From positions 1 through 35,755 of the forward strand of contig USCI01000013.1 in the NCBI GenBank assembly GCA_900553255.1: 35,755 nucleotides of DNA. Direction: 5' to 3'. The translations under genes were made by a program, and so were the position numbers. The notes under the pieces are model-generated. The model did no database searches. It was not told the DNA's origin and saw only the letters and a list, made by a program, of their open reading frames with translations. This DNA is from an uncultured Oscillospiraceae bacterium (GTDB lineage: Bacteria; Bacillota; Clostridia; Oscillospirales; Acutalibacteraceae). This document shows, in pieces, positions 16,610 to 24,579 of the stretch (within the stretch, counting starts at the first letter, position 1; the number at the start of each line of letters is the position of its first letter).

Positions 16610-17533
16610 TTATCCGCCGAGGGTGCGGCTCAGGCCCACCACCAGCGGCATCGTCACCACCGACAGCAGCGTGGTCATGGAAACCAGATTGACCGAAAGA
16701 TGGGTGTCCTGATGATACCGGGTGGCAAACATGGTGGTCGCCGCCGCGCAGGGCGCACTGGCCGCAATCACGCAGGCGGTCAGCAGCGTTCCCCGCACCC
16801 CGCACAGCAAAAGCACCGCCAGCGCGGCCAGCGGGATCACCAGCAGGCGCAGGCCCGCCGCCAGGTAGCAGCGGGCATCCTTCCAGATTGCCGTCAGCCT
16901 GGTTTCGGCAAGACACGCCCCCACGATAATCATCGGCAGGGGGGTATTCAGCGCCGCCAGATGGCGCACCGGTGCGGCGATCACCTCCGGCAGCTGAATG
17001 GACAAAAGAAAGATCGGCAGCCCGCAGGCCAGACCGATCAGACCCGGGTTAAGCAGCAGCTTTTTTACCGACAGGCTTTTGCGGTCCCCGCTCATCTCCA
17101 GCACGCCGTAGCTCCACAAAATCAGGTTGAATACCGCCACATAGGCCGCGCCGTAAAACACCCCCTCCTCACCAAGCAGCGCCTGCTGCAGCGGCAGGGA
17201 CATATACCCGGCGTTGGAAAAGACCGTGCCGAAACGCAGCACCCGGCGGCGTGCCTCGTCCTTATCCCGGAAAACCAGACGCGCAATCACAATTGTGGCC
17301 GCATGCACCCCCAGCGCGATCAGCACAGCCGCGCCGAGCCCCGCAAGCATGGAAGCATCAAACGGCTTCTGAAACGACTGAATAATCACGCAGGGCGTGG
17401 CGAACAGCAGCACAAGCTCCGTACATCCGCGCACCGCCCCCTGTCCGAACCACTTGGCCTTTCCGCCGGCGTAGCCGACCGCCACCAGTAAAAACAGCAC
17501 CAGCACCTGCTGCGCTACCGTCCAAAACGCCAT
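16610..17533 (-). CDS. AEC (auxin efflux carrier) family transporter
   Basis: A 307-residue membrane protein with about ten hydrophobic segments in the AEC pattern: an N-terminal VAVGYAGGKAKWFG (first repeat), FATPCVIIQSFQKPFD (the family's conserved Pro-containing break, about residues 45-60), FGTVFSNAGYMSLPL (the NxGY/F-type motif, about 101-115), and a second repeat near the end with AASAPCAAATTMFATRY. Family members export or import carboxylates such as malate, or act on other small organic anions; the substrate here is unknown. I chose ATG 17533 because GGGGTG lies 6 bases before it; a GTG at 17542 is also in frame. The next gene upstream stops 16 bases away, so the two are probably co-transcribed. 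Confidence 0.87.
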   Translation of the reverse strand: MAFWTVAQQVLVLFLLVAVGYAGGKAKWFGQGAVRGCTELVLLFATPCVIIQSFQKPFDASMLAGLGAAVLIALGVHAATIVIARLVFRDKDEARRRVLRFGTVFSNAGYMSLPLQQALLGEEGVFYGAAYVAVFNLILWSYGVLEMSGDRKSLSVKKLLLNPGLIGLACGLPIFLLSIQLPEVIAAPVRHLAALNTPLPMIIVGACLAETRLTAIWKDARCYLAAGLRLLVIPLAALAVLLLCGVRGTLLTACVIAASAPCAAATTMFATRYHQDTHLSVNLVSMTTLLSVVTMPLVVGLSRTLGG

Positions 17534-17548
17534 TGTCCGCACCCCGAC

Positions 17549-18130
17549 TTATCTGGTCTTATTTTCCGGCGATGTGCGCCACTGCACATAAACGCCGAGC
17601 ACCGCAAGCACCACGGCCGCCGCTATGGCCGCATACAGCATCCAGCCGCCCGGCTGATCCGGGTTTTCCCCCAGCAGCGTCAGGCCGTACCGGACGAAGC
17701 CGAAGCTCCCCTGCAGGGCAGTGGTCACAATCAGCACCGGCCGGGTAAATCTGACCGCCAGGATTCCTACCAGGATGCCGATCACCACACCGCCCGCAAT
17801 ACACATCCAGTCGGGCAGATGCAGCATAAACAGCGGCACCTGCGCGATGGCAAACGCCAGGATGCCCGTCAGCAGGAAAATTCCCGCCAGATACATCCGG
17901 TAGGCCAGGATGGAAAACAGGATCCCGCCCACCAGCGCCAGCACAATGGCCAGCCACGCAAGCCCTTCCCGGTCCCCCGCAATCGACATACCAGTGAACG
18001 CGCCGAGCAGAAAGCCGATAAAGGCTATGCCGATGCGCTGCAGCCGGTATCCGGCAAAGCAGAGGACCGCTTCCAGCAGCAGTCCGAGAATCGGGCTGAG
18101 ATAGGCTGCCATTGCCGAAGGGTTGTCCAT
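17549..18130 (-). CDS. multi-pass membrane protein (DUF4203/TM198-like)
   Basis: A 193-residue protein with about seven hydrophobic segments and little else. The repeated glycine-rich pattern (FAGYRLQRIGIAFIGFLLGAF near the start, in parts GYRLQRIGIAF and GFLLGAF; then GGILFSILAYRMYLAG; then GGVVIGILVGILAV) resembles the DUF4203/TMEM198-like fold. Function is unknown. I chose ATG 18130 (start MDNPSAM) because AGAAAGGAAG lies about 10 bases upstream; a longer frame to 18172 would run over that site. It precedes the AEC transporter gene on the same strand. Confidence 0.7.
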   Translation of the reverse strand: MDNPSAMAAYLSPILGLLLEAVLCFAGYRLQRIGIAFIGFLLGAFTGMSIAGDREGLAWLAIVLALVGGILFSILAYRMYLAGIFLLTGILAFAIAQVPLFMLHLPDWMCIAGGVVIGILVGILAVRFTRPVLIVTTALQGSFGFVRYGLTLLGENPDQPGGWMLYAAIAAAVVLAVLGVYVQWRTSPENKTR

Positions 18131-18187
18131 ATCCGTTAATCTTCCTTTCTCCGGAAAAGCGGCGGGCCGCATCTGCGCGGCATCCGC

Positions 18188-18221
18188 AAAGCCGGCCGGA
18201 AAAACTTCTCCGGCCGGCTTT
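18188..18221 (-). terminator. terminator after the histidine kinase gene
   Basis: A 13-bp perfect stem (18188-18200 with 18209-18221). On the minus strand it ends in only three T, so it may be partly leaky. Confidence 0.6.
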
Positions 18222-18305
18222 CCTCTGTTATTGTACTGTATTTCGCCCGCTTATGCAATGGGGTACGGCAAAATAAGACATTTTGCCGCACCGCCATATT
18301 TCCGC

Positions 18306-20219
18306 TTATCCTTCTTCCCCGGGTTCGACCGGTTTCATGCTGACCATCGGCGCGGCCGGTACATCTGCCGCCAGCCGGAGCCCCAGTATCACCTTGAACA
18401 AATCCCCGTCGATGCGGATATCCATCGTACCGTGCTGCAGCTCCATCAGGCTGCGCGCAATCGAGAGCCCAAGGCCGCTGCCTTCGGTGTTGCGCGATTC
18501 GTCGCCGCGGACAAAGCGCTCCATCAGCTCGTTGGGCGCGATATTCAGCGGCTCCCGCGAAATGTTTTTGACCAGCAGCGCAACCTCACTGGCGTTTACC
18601 ACCGTCAGATCCACGTACACCCGCGTCCCCGGCATCGCGTATTTCACCGCGTTGCCGAACAGGTTATCGAGCACCCGCCACATATGCCGGCCGTCCGCCT
18701 GCACCATGATCGGCTCCTCCGGCAGATGGCACATCAGCTGGATATCGTTTTCCTCCATCCGTGATTCGAATTCCGCGCTCGCCTGCCGCACCAGCTCGCC
18801 GAGGTTGATCGGCTCGATATTCACCGACACGGCACCGGCGGTTACCTTCGAAGCCTCCACCAGGTCGTTCATCAGCTGCCCGAGCCGGCGGGATTTCCGG
18901 TCGAGGATGTCGATATATTCCCGCTCCCGTTCGTTTTCGATCGGCATCGCCTTGAGCAGGCCGACATAACTGATAATGGAGGTCAGCGGGGTCTTGATGT
19001 CGTGCGAAACATTCGTGATAAGCTCGGTCTTCATCCGCTCGCTCCTGGTCGCCTCCTCCACCGCAATCCGGATGGCGTTCCCGCTGCGGTTGAGATTGCG
19101 GGCGATGCCCACAAAAAACGGCACCTTATTTTCATCCACCACCTGGCCGAGCTCCCCTTCCGCCATGCGTGCCGTCGCTTTGCGGATAATCTCATACTGG
19201 GAGATGACCAGCACCGCGAGCACCACAATCGGGATATTGAGCAGTATCCAGATCCAGGCCGCCAGCCCTCCGCCGTTTGCCAGGCTGACCGCCACAAAAA
19301 TCTGCACCAGCGCGTACAGCGCCATTACGCCCACCACGCGCACGGTGATATGGATATGCCGGATCAGCAGGCGCAGCACCCGCCACAGCTGATAAAGCAG
19401 CGTGCTTTTCCACAGCGTATGCGCCTTGGCCCGGCGGGCAACCGAAAGCATCGTCGGCACCAGCACGATGCTCAGCAGCAGCGGGGCCGCCAGCACAACG
19501 ACGAGGATGGCATCCAAACCGACCACCATCACAAAAACCCCGGCCAGGAACACCGCCGCCAGCAGCACCTCCAGCCAGATTTTGTCAAAGCCGTTGAGGA
19601 CGATCCCATCCCGGCCTGCCTTGTGGCCGGCCGCCGCGATGCAGAAGCTCGCAAGGAATACGGCAATCAGCAGCAGCATGCCGGTCATCAGCCAAACCGG
19701 TACCAGCCACTTATACATAAATCGCTGCTGCGCCGCCCGGTTGGCATAGGTATCGTCATACGGCAGGCCGGACCTCACGCCGTACAGGATGGTATAACGG
19801 CTTTCCAGCTCCTTCACCGAATCATCCGAAAGGCCGTAATACGACGTGTACCGATATTCGTTCCCTTCGCTGTCGGTCGAGGTAATCACGTAGAAATTGT
19901 CGGAATACACATGGGCACTCAGCCCTTCAAGTGTCTCTTCCGTGCCGAAATTGCGCTGCACCTCGCGGTTATTCTCGTCGATCACCTGATAGACAAAGTT
20001 GCTCTCGGCAAACTGCGGCCGGAAATCGCTGTCGATCACCTGGCGGGCGTTCTGATGCAGCTGCCTCTCACAATCGTTGGTGGCGGTATAATCCTCCGTA
20101 TAGGCTTCCCTCGAGAGCATATAGACGCCGGCCGCAGTCCCCGTAAAGGTGAAAAACAGCGCCACCGTCAGCAGCAGGCTCGCCAGCATCTTGACAAAGG
20201 TGTTCTCCCGCAGTTTCAT
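18306..20219 (-). CDS. membrane sensor histidine kinase
   Basis: A 637-residue kinase. The N-terminal membrane segment (about residues 10-33) is followed by an extracellular sensor region (about 35-165), then at least four more membrane segments (about 168-330) and a HAMP-like linker (RKATARMAEGELGQVVDE). The catalytic core has the H-box VSHDIKTPLTSI (His near residue 410), the N-box DNLFGNAVKYA, and the G-box GSGLGLSIARS. It should autophosphorylate and pass the phosphate to the response regulator encoded 21 bases upstream. The many membrane segments resemble Firmicute kinases that work with VanR/VncR-like regulators. The stimulus is unknown; cell-envelope stress is a reasonable guess. GGAAGAGG precedes the start. 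Confidence 0.93.
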   Translation of the reverse strand: MKLRENTFVKMLASLLLTVALFFTFTGTAAGVYMLSREAYTEDYTATNDCERQLHQNARQVIDSDFRPQFAESNFVYQVIDENNREVQRNFGTEETLEGLSAHVYSDNFYVITSTDSEGNEYRYTSYYGLSDDSVKELESRYTILYGVRSGLPYDDTYANRAAQQRFMYKWLVPVWLMTGMLLLIAVFLASFCIAAAGHKAGRDGIVLNGFDKIWLEVLLAAVFLAGVFVMVVGLDAILVVVLAAPLLLSIVLVPTMLSVARRAKAHTLWKSTLLYQLWRVLRLLIRHIHITVRVVGVMALYALVQIFVAVSLANGGGLAAWIWILLNIPIVVLAVLVISQYEIIRKATARMAEGELGQVVDENKVPFFVGIARNLNRSGNAIRIAVEEATRSERMKTELITNVSHDIKTPLTSIISYVGLLKAMPIENEREREYIDILDRKSRRLGQLMNDLVEASKVTAGAVSVNIEPINLGELVRQASAEFESRMEENDIQLMCHLPEEPIMVQADGRHMWRVLDNLFGNAVKYAMPGTRVYVDLTVVNASEVALLVKNISREPLNIAPNELMERFVRGDESRNTEGSGLGLSIARSLMELQHGTMDIRIDGDLFKVILGLRLAADVPAAPMVSMKPVEPGEEG

Positions 20220-20240
20220 GCGGCCTCTTCCTTTCTGCCC

Positions 20241-20942
20241 TTACAGCTTCTCCATCTTATACCCGTGTCCCCAGATCACCTTGATATACCGCGGATCCTT
20301 CGGGTTGATCTCAATCTTCTCCCGGATATGCCGGATATGCACCGCGACGATGTTGTCCGCGCCGTAGGACGGCTCGCTCCAGGCATTTTCATAAATCTGC
20401 GCGCTGGAAAACACGCGGCCCCGGTTTTCCAGCAGGAATTTCAGAATCTTATACTCCACCGGCGTCAGCGCCACATCGCGGCCGTCCACCGTCACCTGCT
20501 TGGCCGCATCATCCAGCTCCAGCCCGCCGTTGACCAGCTTCTGGCTGTCCGCCGCCGCATCCCCGGCACCGAAGTTCGTATACCGCCGCAGCTGCGATTT
20601 TACCCGCGCGATCAGCTCCATCGGGTTGAACGGCTTGGTGATGTAATCGTCGGCGCCGATGTTCAGGCCGAGAATCTTATCGTTATCCTCGCTCTTGGCC
20701 GACAGGATGATGATCGGCAGGTTGCGTGTCTCCCGAATCTTGATGGTCGCGTGCATGCCGTCCAGACGCGGCATCATGATATCCATCAGAATCAGCTGGA
20801 TTTCCTCATGCTTCTCCAGCATATCCAGCGCCTGCTGCCCGTCATGCGCCTGCAGCACGGTATAGCCCTCCGCCGTCAGGTAAATATCGATCGCACCGGC
20901 GATCTCCTTATCGTCATCACACACCAGAATTGTCTGCGCCAT
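20241..20942 (-). CDS. OmpR/PhoB-family response regulator
   Basis: A 233-residue two-domain regulator. The receiver domain (1-120) has the acidic pocket CDDD, phospho-acceptor Asp 54 in ILMDIMMPRLDG, LSAKSED (Ser/Ala-Lys) and ITKPFNPMEL. The DNA-binding winged helix (about 140-233) has LTPVEYKILKFLLENRGRVFSS (in parts LTPVEYKILKFL and GRVFSS) and a C-terminal KVIWGHGYKMEKL. It pairs with the kinase directly downstream. A perfect DUF-free, typical-length member. Target genes cannot be named, although envelope functions are common for this class. Confidence 0.96.
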   Translation of the reverse strand: MAQTILVCDDDKEIAGAIDIYLTAEGYTVLQAHDGQQALDMLEKHEEIQLILMDIMMPRLDGMHATIKIRETRNLPIIILSAKSEDNDKILGLNIGADDYITKPFNPMELIARVKSQLRRYTNFGAGDAAADSQKLVNGGLELDDAAKQVTVDGRDVALTPVEYKILKFLLENRGRVFSSAQIYENAWSEPSYGADNIVAVHIRHIREKIEINPKDPRYIKVIWGHGYKMEKL

Positions 20943-21006
20943 GTCGTCCGACTCTCCTATCTTCCGTATCCCAGCGGATCCGGGAATTCTGCATTATGCC
21001 GCATAC

Positions 21007-21015
21007 AGTATACCA
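21007..21015 (-). promoter_or_regulatory. extended -10 promoter of the two-component operon
   Basis: On the minus strand TGG then TATACT (21015-21007), the same nine bases as at the amidase promoter. No good -35 is seen. The start codon is about 65 bases downstream. Confidence 0.5.
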
Positions 21016-21104
21016 CAATGGCCGCATGACGGCTACTATGCTGTTATTGTACCACGCAAGTCGCAAAATGAAAGGGAAAAAATCTTAAGAAGCCATGAAG
21101 ACGC

Positions 21105-21138
21105 AAAACGCCTGCCGGGCCAAATGGTCCGGCAGGCG
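21105..21138 (-). terminator. terminator of the rhamnose microcompartment operon
   Basis: A 10-bp perfect outer stem (21129-21138 with 21109-21118) with further pairing inside (CCA/TGG), followed on the minus strand by TTTT (21108-21105). It lies just after the stop of the PduT-like gene and closes the cluster that starts at rhaA. Confidence 0.85.
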
Positions 21139-21155
21139 AATGACTTTCCGCGTCC

Positions 21156-21701
21156 TTACAGGTATTCCCACAGCTCGCCGTGCGGTGCGGCGATCACCGA
21201 CGAACCGGTGAACAGCCCCTGATCCTTGGCGTACTGCGCACCGGCTTCCACCGCTGCAGATACGTCGCTGACATCGCCGGTGAGCATGACGACGCCCTTG
21301 CCGCCCATGCCGCGCGACACCCGCAGATCCAGAATCTCCACCTTGGAGGTCTTGACCGCGGTATCCGCCGCCTTGATCGCGCTCGCCGCCGAGAAGGTCT
21401 CGATGATGCCGAGGGATTCGCGCTGCACCGTATTCTGCGCGCCGAGCAGCGCACGGATCACCGTTTCGTCAATCCTGCCCATCATCACCGCGTCCACGAT
21501 ATACGGGGAATACTGCTCGCGCGTCATATCCACCGCGGTCTGGACATCCGCCAGCTCGCCGGTGAGCACAATCTCATATTTGCCCGGGCAGGCCGCATGT
21601 GCCGACACCAGCCGGATATTCGCCGCCTTCAGCGCATGGTCACAGGCCTCGACGCCCTTGGCAATGCTTTTGAGTTCCACCACGCCGACTGCATAAATCA
21701 T
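21156..21701 (-). CDS. pduT: PduT-like BMC-T shell protein with Fe-S site
   Basis: A 181-residue protein made of two tandem BMC domains (about 1-90 and 93-180), forming a pseudohexameric trimer in the shell. The start at ATG 21701 puts a Cys at position 38 in ACPGK, the same place and wording as Cys 38 of PduT, where three copies hold a 4Fe-4S cluster in the central pore. The second domain has ESLGIIETFSAASAIKAADTAV (read as ESLGIIETF then KAADTAV) and ends in SVIAAPHGELW. The likely role is electron transfer across the shell together with the PduS-like protein encoded just upstream. The GTG at 21710 is too close to GGAAAGG to be the start. It is the last gene of the operon. Confidence 0.92.
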   Translation of the reverse strand: MIYAVGVVELKSIAKGVEACDHALKAANIRLVSAHAACPGKYEIVLTGELADVQTAVDMTREQYSPYIVDAVMMGRIDETVIRALLGAQNTVQRESLGIIETFSAASAIKAADTAVKTSKVEILDLRVSRGMGGKGVVMLTGDVSDVSAAVEAGAQYAKDQGLFTGSSVIAAPHGELWEYL

Positions 21702-21731
21702 CCTTTTCACGCCTTTCCGTCGTTATCCGGC

Positions 21732-23060
21732 TCAGGACCGGCTGATCACAATTCCGTTATTATCCACCGATACCACCCGGCCCGCAACGGACGAATGGAT
21801 CGACGCCGAGATGCCCTTCGCAGCACCTGCCACCATCTGGCCGGCCGCTACCGTATCACCGGCCTTCACCAGCGGGGCCGCCGGCGCGCCGACATGCTGC
21901 TTGAGCGGCAGCACGATGGTATCCGGCTTCCAACCGTCCGAATGCTCGAATTCCGCCACCCGGTCAAACGGCGCGACGCCGATGCGCTGCTTGAAACGCT
22001 CGACCGGCACCATGCGGTTGTCCCGCTCCGGATCAACCGGATTCTGTCCCTTATACTGATAGCGCAGGCCGTTTTTCGCCATCTCCGCCTTGATTTCCTG
22101 ATACACCCGGCGCGGGCTGATCCCCTGGCAGCACGCCATGAGCTCGCACACGCCGCAGCTGCAGCACAGCGCCGCCGACAGGTAATCGCTCGGATCCTCG
22201 GTCACAAAGGCGGACACGCTGCGCACCGTCTTATGCGGCTTGAGCGGATAGCCGATGAGCGCACGCGGGCACATCTCGGTGCACAGCGTGCACTGGCAGC
22301 AGGCGGAGGTTGCCCGGTTGAGCTGCACCCGCATGGGGCTGAGCTTGCTGACGACCGCCGGGATTTCCCTGGGCAGCACCAGCAGCCCCTTGGTGGTCTT
22401 GGTGATCACCGCTTTATCCGGGTCGATCACCGGCCCCATCGCCGGGCCGCCGTCGAGCAGCACGCAGTCCTCCGGCACGGTGATGTGATGCTTTTCGAGC
22501 AGCGCGCTGACCTTGGTGCCGACCGGCACCTTGACCACCACCGGATGGTCGATCTTTCCGCCGAGGGTCACCCATTTCTCGGTCACCGGCACCCCGTCGT
22601 TGACCGCCTTATACACGTTGCACAGCGTCTCCACGTTGAACACCAGCACGCCGGCCGACAGCGGCAGGGAGCCCGGCTGCACCACCCGGCGCAGCACCTC
22701 ATAAATGAGGATGATTTCGTCGCCCATCGGATAAACATCCGGCAGGGCATACACCCGGATATGCTCCGACAGCGGCTGATCATGCACAAGGCCCAGCCGC
22801 TCGGCTGTATGCTTTTTCACGCCGAGATAGCCGCGCTTGATACCGGCCGCTTCCATCATCAGCTCCGCACCGCCGGTGACCCGGTCCATATGCCGCTTCA
22901 TCAGCACATAGTCGGTATACAGCAGCGGCTCGCATTCCGCCGCGTTGATAATCAGCGTATCCGCGCCCTCCGCCAGCTTGAAGCCGGTCGGGAAGCCCGC
23001 ACCACCGGCACCGACCGTACCGGCCGCCGCCAGAATATCCTTTATTTCCTGGATCGTCAT
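21732..23060 (-). CDS. pduS: PduS/RnfC-like flavo-iron-sulfur electron carrier of the BMC
   Basis: A 442-residue RnfC-like protein. GAGGAGFPT (residues 17-25) marks the flavin/NADH-binding Complex1_51K-type domain, with NAAECEPLLYTD shortly after. Two 4Fe-4S motifs follow: Cys 254, 257, 260 and 264 (ending CP) and Cys 299, 302, 305 and 310. The C-terminal part (HVGAPAAPLVKAGDTVAAGQ, in pieces) is a lipoyl-like barrel. In Pdu compartments PduS reduces cobalamin; in glycyl-radical compartments the homologue lacks B12 work, so here NAD(H) recycling or electron export through PduT is equally likely. I chose ATG 23060 because family homology starts there; the longer frame to 23150 reads through the spacer. 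GGGGAAAGG is about 14 bases upstream. Confidence 0.88.
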   Translation of the reverse strand: MTIQEIKDILAAAGTVGAGGAGFPTGFKLAEGADTLIINAAECEPLLYTDYVLMKRHMDRVTGGAELMMEAAGIKRGYLGVKKHTAERLGLVHDQPLSEHIRVYALPDVYPMGDEIILIYEVLRRVVQPGSLPLSAGVLVFNVETLCNVYKAVNDGVPVTEKWVTLGGKIDHPVVVKVPVGTKVSALLEKHHITVPEDCVLLDGGPAMGPVIDPDKAVITKTTKGLLVLPREIPAVVSKLSPMRVQLNRATSACCQCTLCTEMCPRALIGYPLKPHKTVRSVSAFVTEDPSDYLSAALCCSCGVCELMACCQGISPRRVYQEIKAEMAKNGLRYQYKGQNPVDPERDNRMVPVERFKQRIGVAPFDRVAEFEHSDGWKPDTIVLPLKQHVGAPAAPLVKAGDTVAAGQMVAGAAKGISASIHSSVAGRVVSVDNNGIVISRS

Positions 23061-23121
23061 TTCGCAAAACCGTGCCTTTCCCCTTTGCCGGCCGGCAGCC
23101 GGCAGAGTTTTTTCTTGTGCG

Positions 23122-23370
23122 TCAGTCCACAATACCGACAATAACCGCATCCACCGGCGCCGAGGTGTTGGGCAGCGCCAGACGCGCGCTGCTCCCGGTG
23201 GTGATCAGCACGTACTCGCCGATGCCGGCGCCCATGCTGTCGATGGCAATGATGTATTTGTCGGTTTCCTTCCCGTTCTCGACCAGGCGCACCTCCAGGA
23301 TGGAAGACCCCACGATATTGCTGTTTTTCCGTGTGGACACGATATTGCCCACCACTCTGCCCATGAGCAT
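23122..23370 (-). CDS. BMC-P (EutN/CcmL family) pentameric vertex protein
   Basis: An 82-residue EutN/CcmL/PduN-type protein. GRVVGNIVSTRKN at the start, then KLVE-like RLVENGKETDKYIIAIDSMGAGIGEYVLIT (in parts DKYIIAIDSMGAG and GEYVLITTGSSAR) and VDAVIVGIVD at the end are the family pattern. Pentamers cap the twelve vertices of the icosahedral shell. ATG 23370 is preferred: AAGGAG lies 8 bases upstream, whereas the frame extends to a GTG at 23379 that overlaps it. It lies between pduL and the PduS-like gene. Confidence 0.93.
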   Translation of the reverse strand: MLMGRVVGNIVSTRKNSNIVGSSILEVRLVENGKETDKYIIAIDSMGAGIGEYVLITTGSSARLALPNTSAPVDAVIVGIVD

Positions 23371-23411
23371 GTATGACACTCCTTCTTCCCGCCGCCGGCA
23401 GGACTTATGGT

Positions 23412-24059
23412 TTACCCTTCAACGATGCGCACCTTCGCCCCGTTGCCGATGCCGGCCGCGTTCGCGTCGTCGGTATCGATATGCATCTCCAGCCGGAACG
23501 CTTCGCTGACCCGCACCTGCACGTCGTAAAAACGGGTGCGGCGCTCGCCGTCCGCCTCCACCGTCACGTAATCGCCGTCCTTCAGGCCGAAGGCGGCGCC
23601 CTCCTCCACACTCATGTGGATGTGGCGGTTGGCGATGATGCAGCCCTCCTCAAGGAATACCACCCCTTTGGGGCCGATAATGGTGATGCCGGCCGAGCCG
23701 TCCAGCTTGCCGGATTCGCGCACCGGCGGCTTAACCTTCAGAACATACGAATCGGTACGGGAAATCTCCACCTGCGACTGCTTGCGCAGCGGGCCGAGCA
23801 CCCGCACGTTTTCAATCGGCCGCAGCGACGGGCCGACAATGGTCAGCAGCTCCTTACAGGCATACTGCCCCGGCTGGGACAGGTCCTTGAGCGGCGTCAG
23901 CTCATACCCTTTTCCGAAAAGGATCTCCAGGTGCTCCCTGGTCAGGTGAATATGCCGGTTGGAAACCCCGACCGGCACCGTCTTCTCCTGCGCCGGCTCG
24001 GTCATGCCGGACAACACGCGGCAGACAAGCTCCGCCACAGCTTTGGTATCCACATTCAT
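23412..24059 (-). CDS. pduL: phosphate acyltransferase PduL with N-terminal encapsulation helix
   Basis: A 215-residue PduL-type phosphotransacylase, converting acyl-CoA and phosphate to acyl-phosphate and CoA inside the shell. Two PTAC domain halves are visible, each with the zinc-binding NRHIH motif (residues 34-38 and about 142-146); the second continues MSVEEGAAFGLKDGD. A further His and Asp pair is in LEMHIDTDDANAAG. Residues 1-20 (DTKAVAELVCRVLSGM) form an amphipathic helix of the encapsulation-peptide type, matching those on the two dehydrogenases of this operon. It recycles CoA and passes acyl-phosphate to the acetate kinase encoded upstream. AAGGAAGG precedes ATG 24059. Confidence 0.95.
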   Translation of the reverse strand: MNVDTKAVAELVCRVLSGMTEPAQEKTVPVGVSNRHIHLTREHLEILFGKGYELTPLKDLSQPGQYACKELLTIVGPSLRPIENVRVLGPLRKQSQVEISRTDSYVLKVKPPVRESGKLDGSAGITIIGPKGVVFLEEGCIIANRHIHMSVEEGAAFGLKDGDYVTVEADGERRTRFYDVQVRVSEAFRLEMHIDTDDANAAGIGNGAKVRIVEG

Positions 24060-24108
24060 ATTGGGTATCCTTCCTTTCGGTGAAGCCGATCTCCACCCGG
24101 TATTTTCG

Positions 24109-24132
24109 GGCCGCTGAGCAAAGGAAGCGGCC
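24109..24132 (-). promoter_or_regulatory. small hairpin upstream of pduL
   Basis: GGCCGCT (24109-24115) pairs with AGCGGCC (24126-24132) across a ten-base loop; no T-run. It is in the 240-base spacer between the last BMC-H gene and pduL, the longest gap in the operon. Confidence 0.3.
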
Positions 24133-24241
24133 GGATTCTCTATACTGCAAACAGGATTTCCTGTGAGATGGCAAATTCAGGCGCCCTTACCTGCGCAAAC
24201 GGGGTGGGTACAGACAGGATTTCATCCAAAACACGCACGCC

Positions 24242-24267
24242 CCCGGCGCGCCCGCAGGCGCGCCGGG
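24242..24267 (-). promoter_or_regulatory. very stable hairpin after the BMC-H gene set
   Basis: CCCGGCGCGCC (24242-24252) pairs perfectly with GGCGCGCCGGG (24257-24267) over a CGCA loop. On the minus strand only GC-rich bases follow and a TTTT comes about 11 bases later, so it is not a standard terminator. It could be a partial terminator or a 3' stabiliser that raises the amount of shell mRNA relative to downstream genes. Confidence 0.5.
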
Positions 24268-24298
24268 ATTCCGTGCAGCCGTGCAGCCCGATCCGGAA

Positions 24299-24579
24299 TT
24301 ACTTCAGGACAGGCAGCAGCTTTTCGACGTCGCCGTGCGGACGCGGGATGACGTGGGTCGCGATCACTTCGCCCAGGCGGGACGCCGCAGCGCCGCCGGC
24401 TTCCACAGCCGCCTTCACCGCGCCGACATCGCCGCGCACCATGATGCTCACCAGGCCGGACCCGATCTTTTCGGAGCCGATCAGCTTCACGTTCGCCGCC
24501 TTCACCATCGCATCGGCCGCTTCAATCGCCGCCACCAGACCGCGGGTTTCCACCATGCCCAAAGCTTCCATATCCATTG
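24299..24579. repeat. direct repeat copy 1: duplicated BMC-H coding sequence
   Basis: About 270 bases here closely match 25047-25319 at DNA level, including long identical runs and near-identical synonymous codons. The two protein cores differ by only about three residues (K/T, G/D, E/N). This suggests recent duplication or gene conversion. Confidence 0.8.

Noticed and set aside
19002..21029. Long plus-strand open frame (675 codons) opposite the histidine kinase and response regulator
   Set aside because: Shadow of two strongly supported genes; it ends in the promoter region of the two-component operon.
21180..23144. Long plus-strand open frame (654 codons) opposite the pduT and pduS genes
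   Set aside because: Shadow of genes with clear Fe-S and BMC motifs; His/Arg-rich translation and no ribosome binding site.
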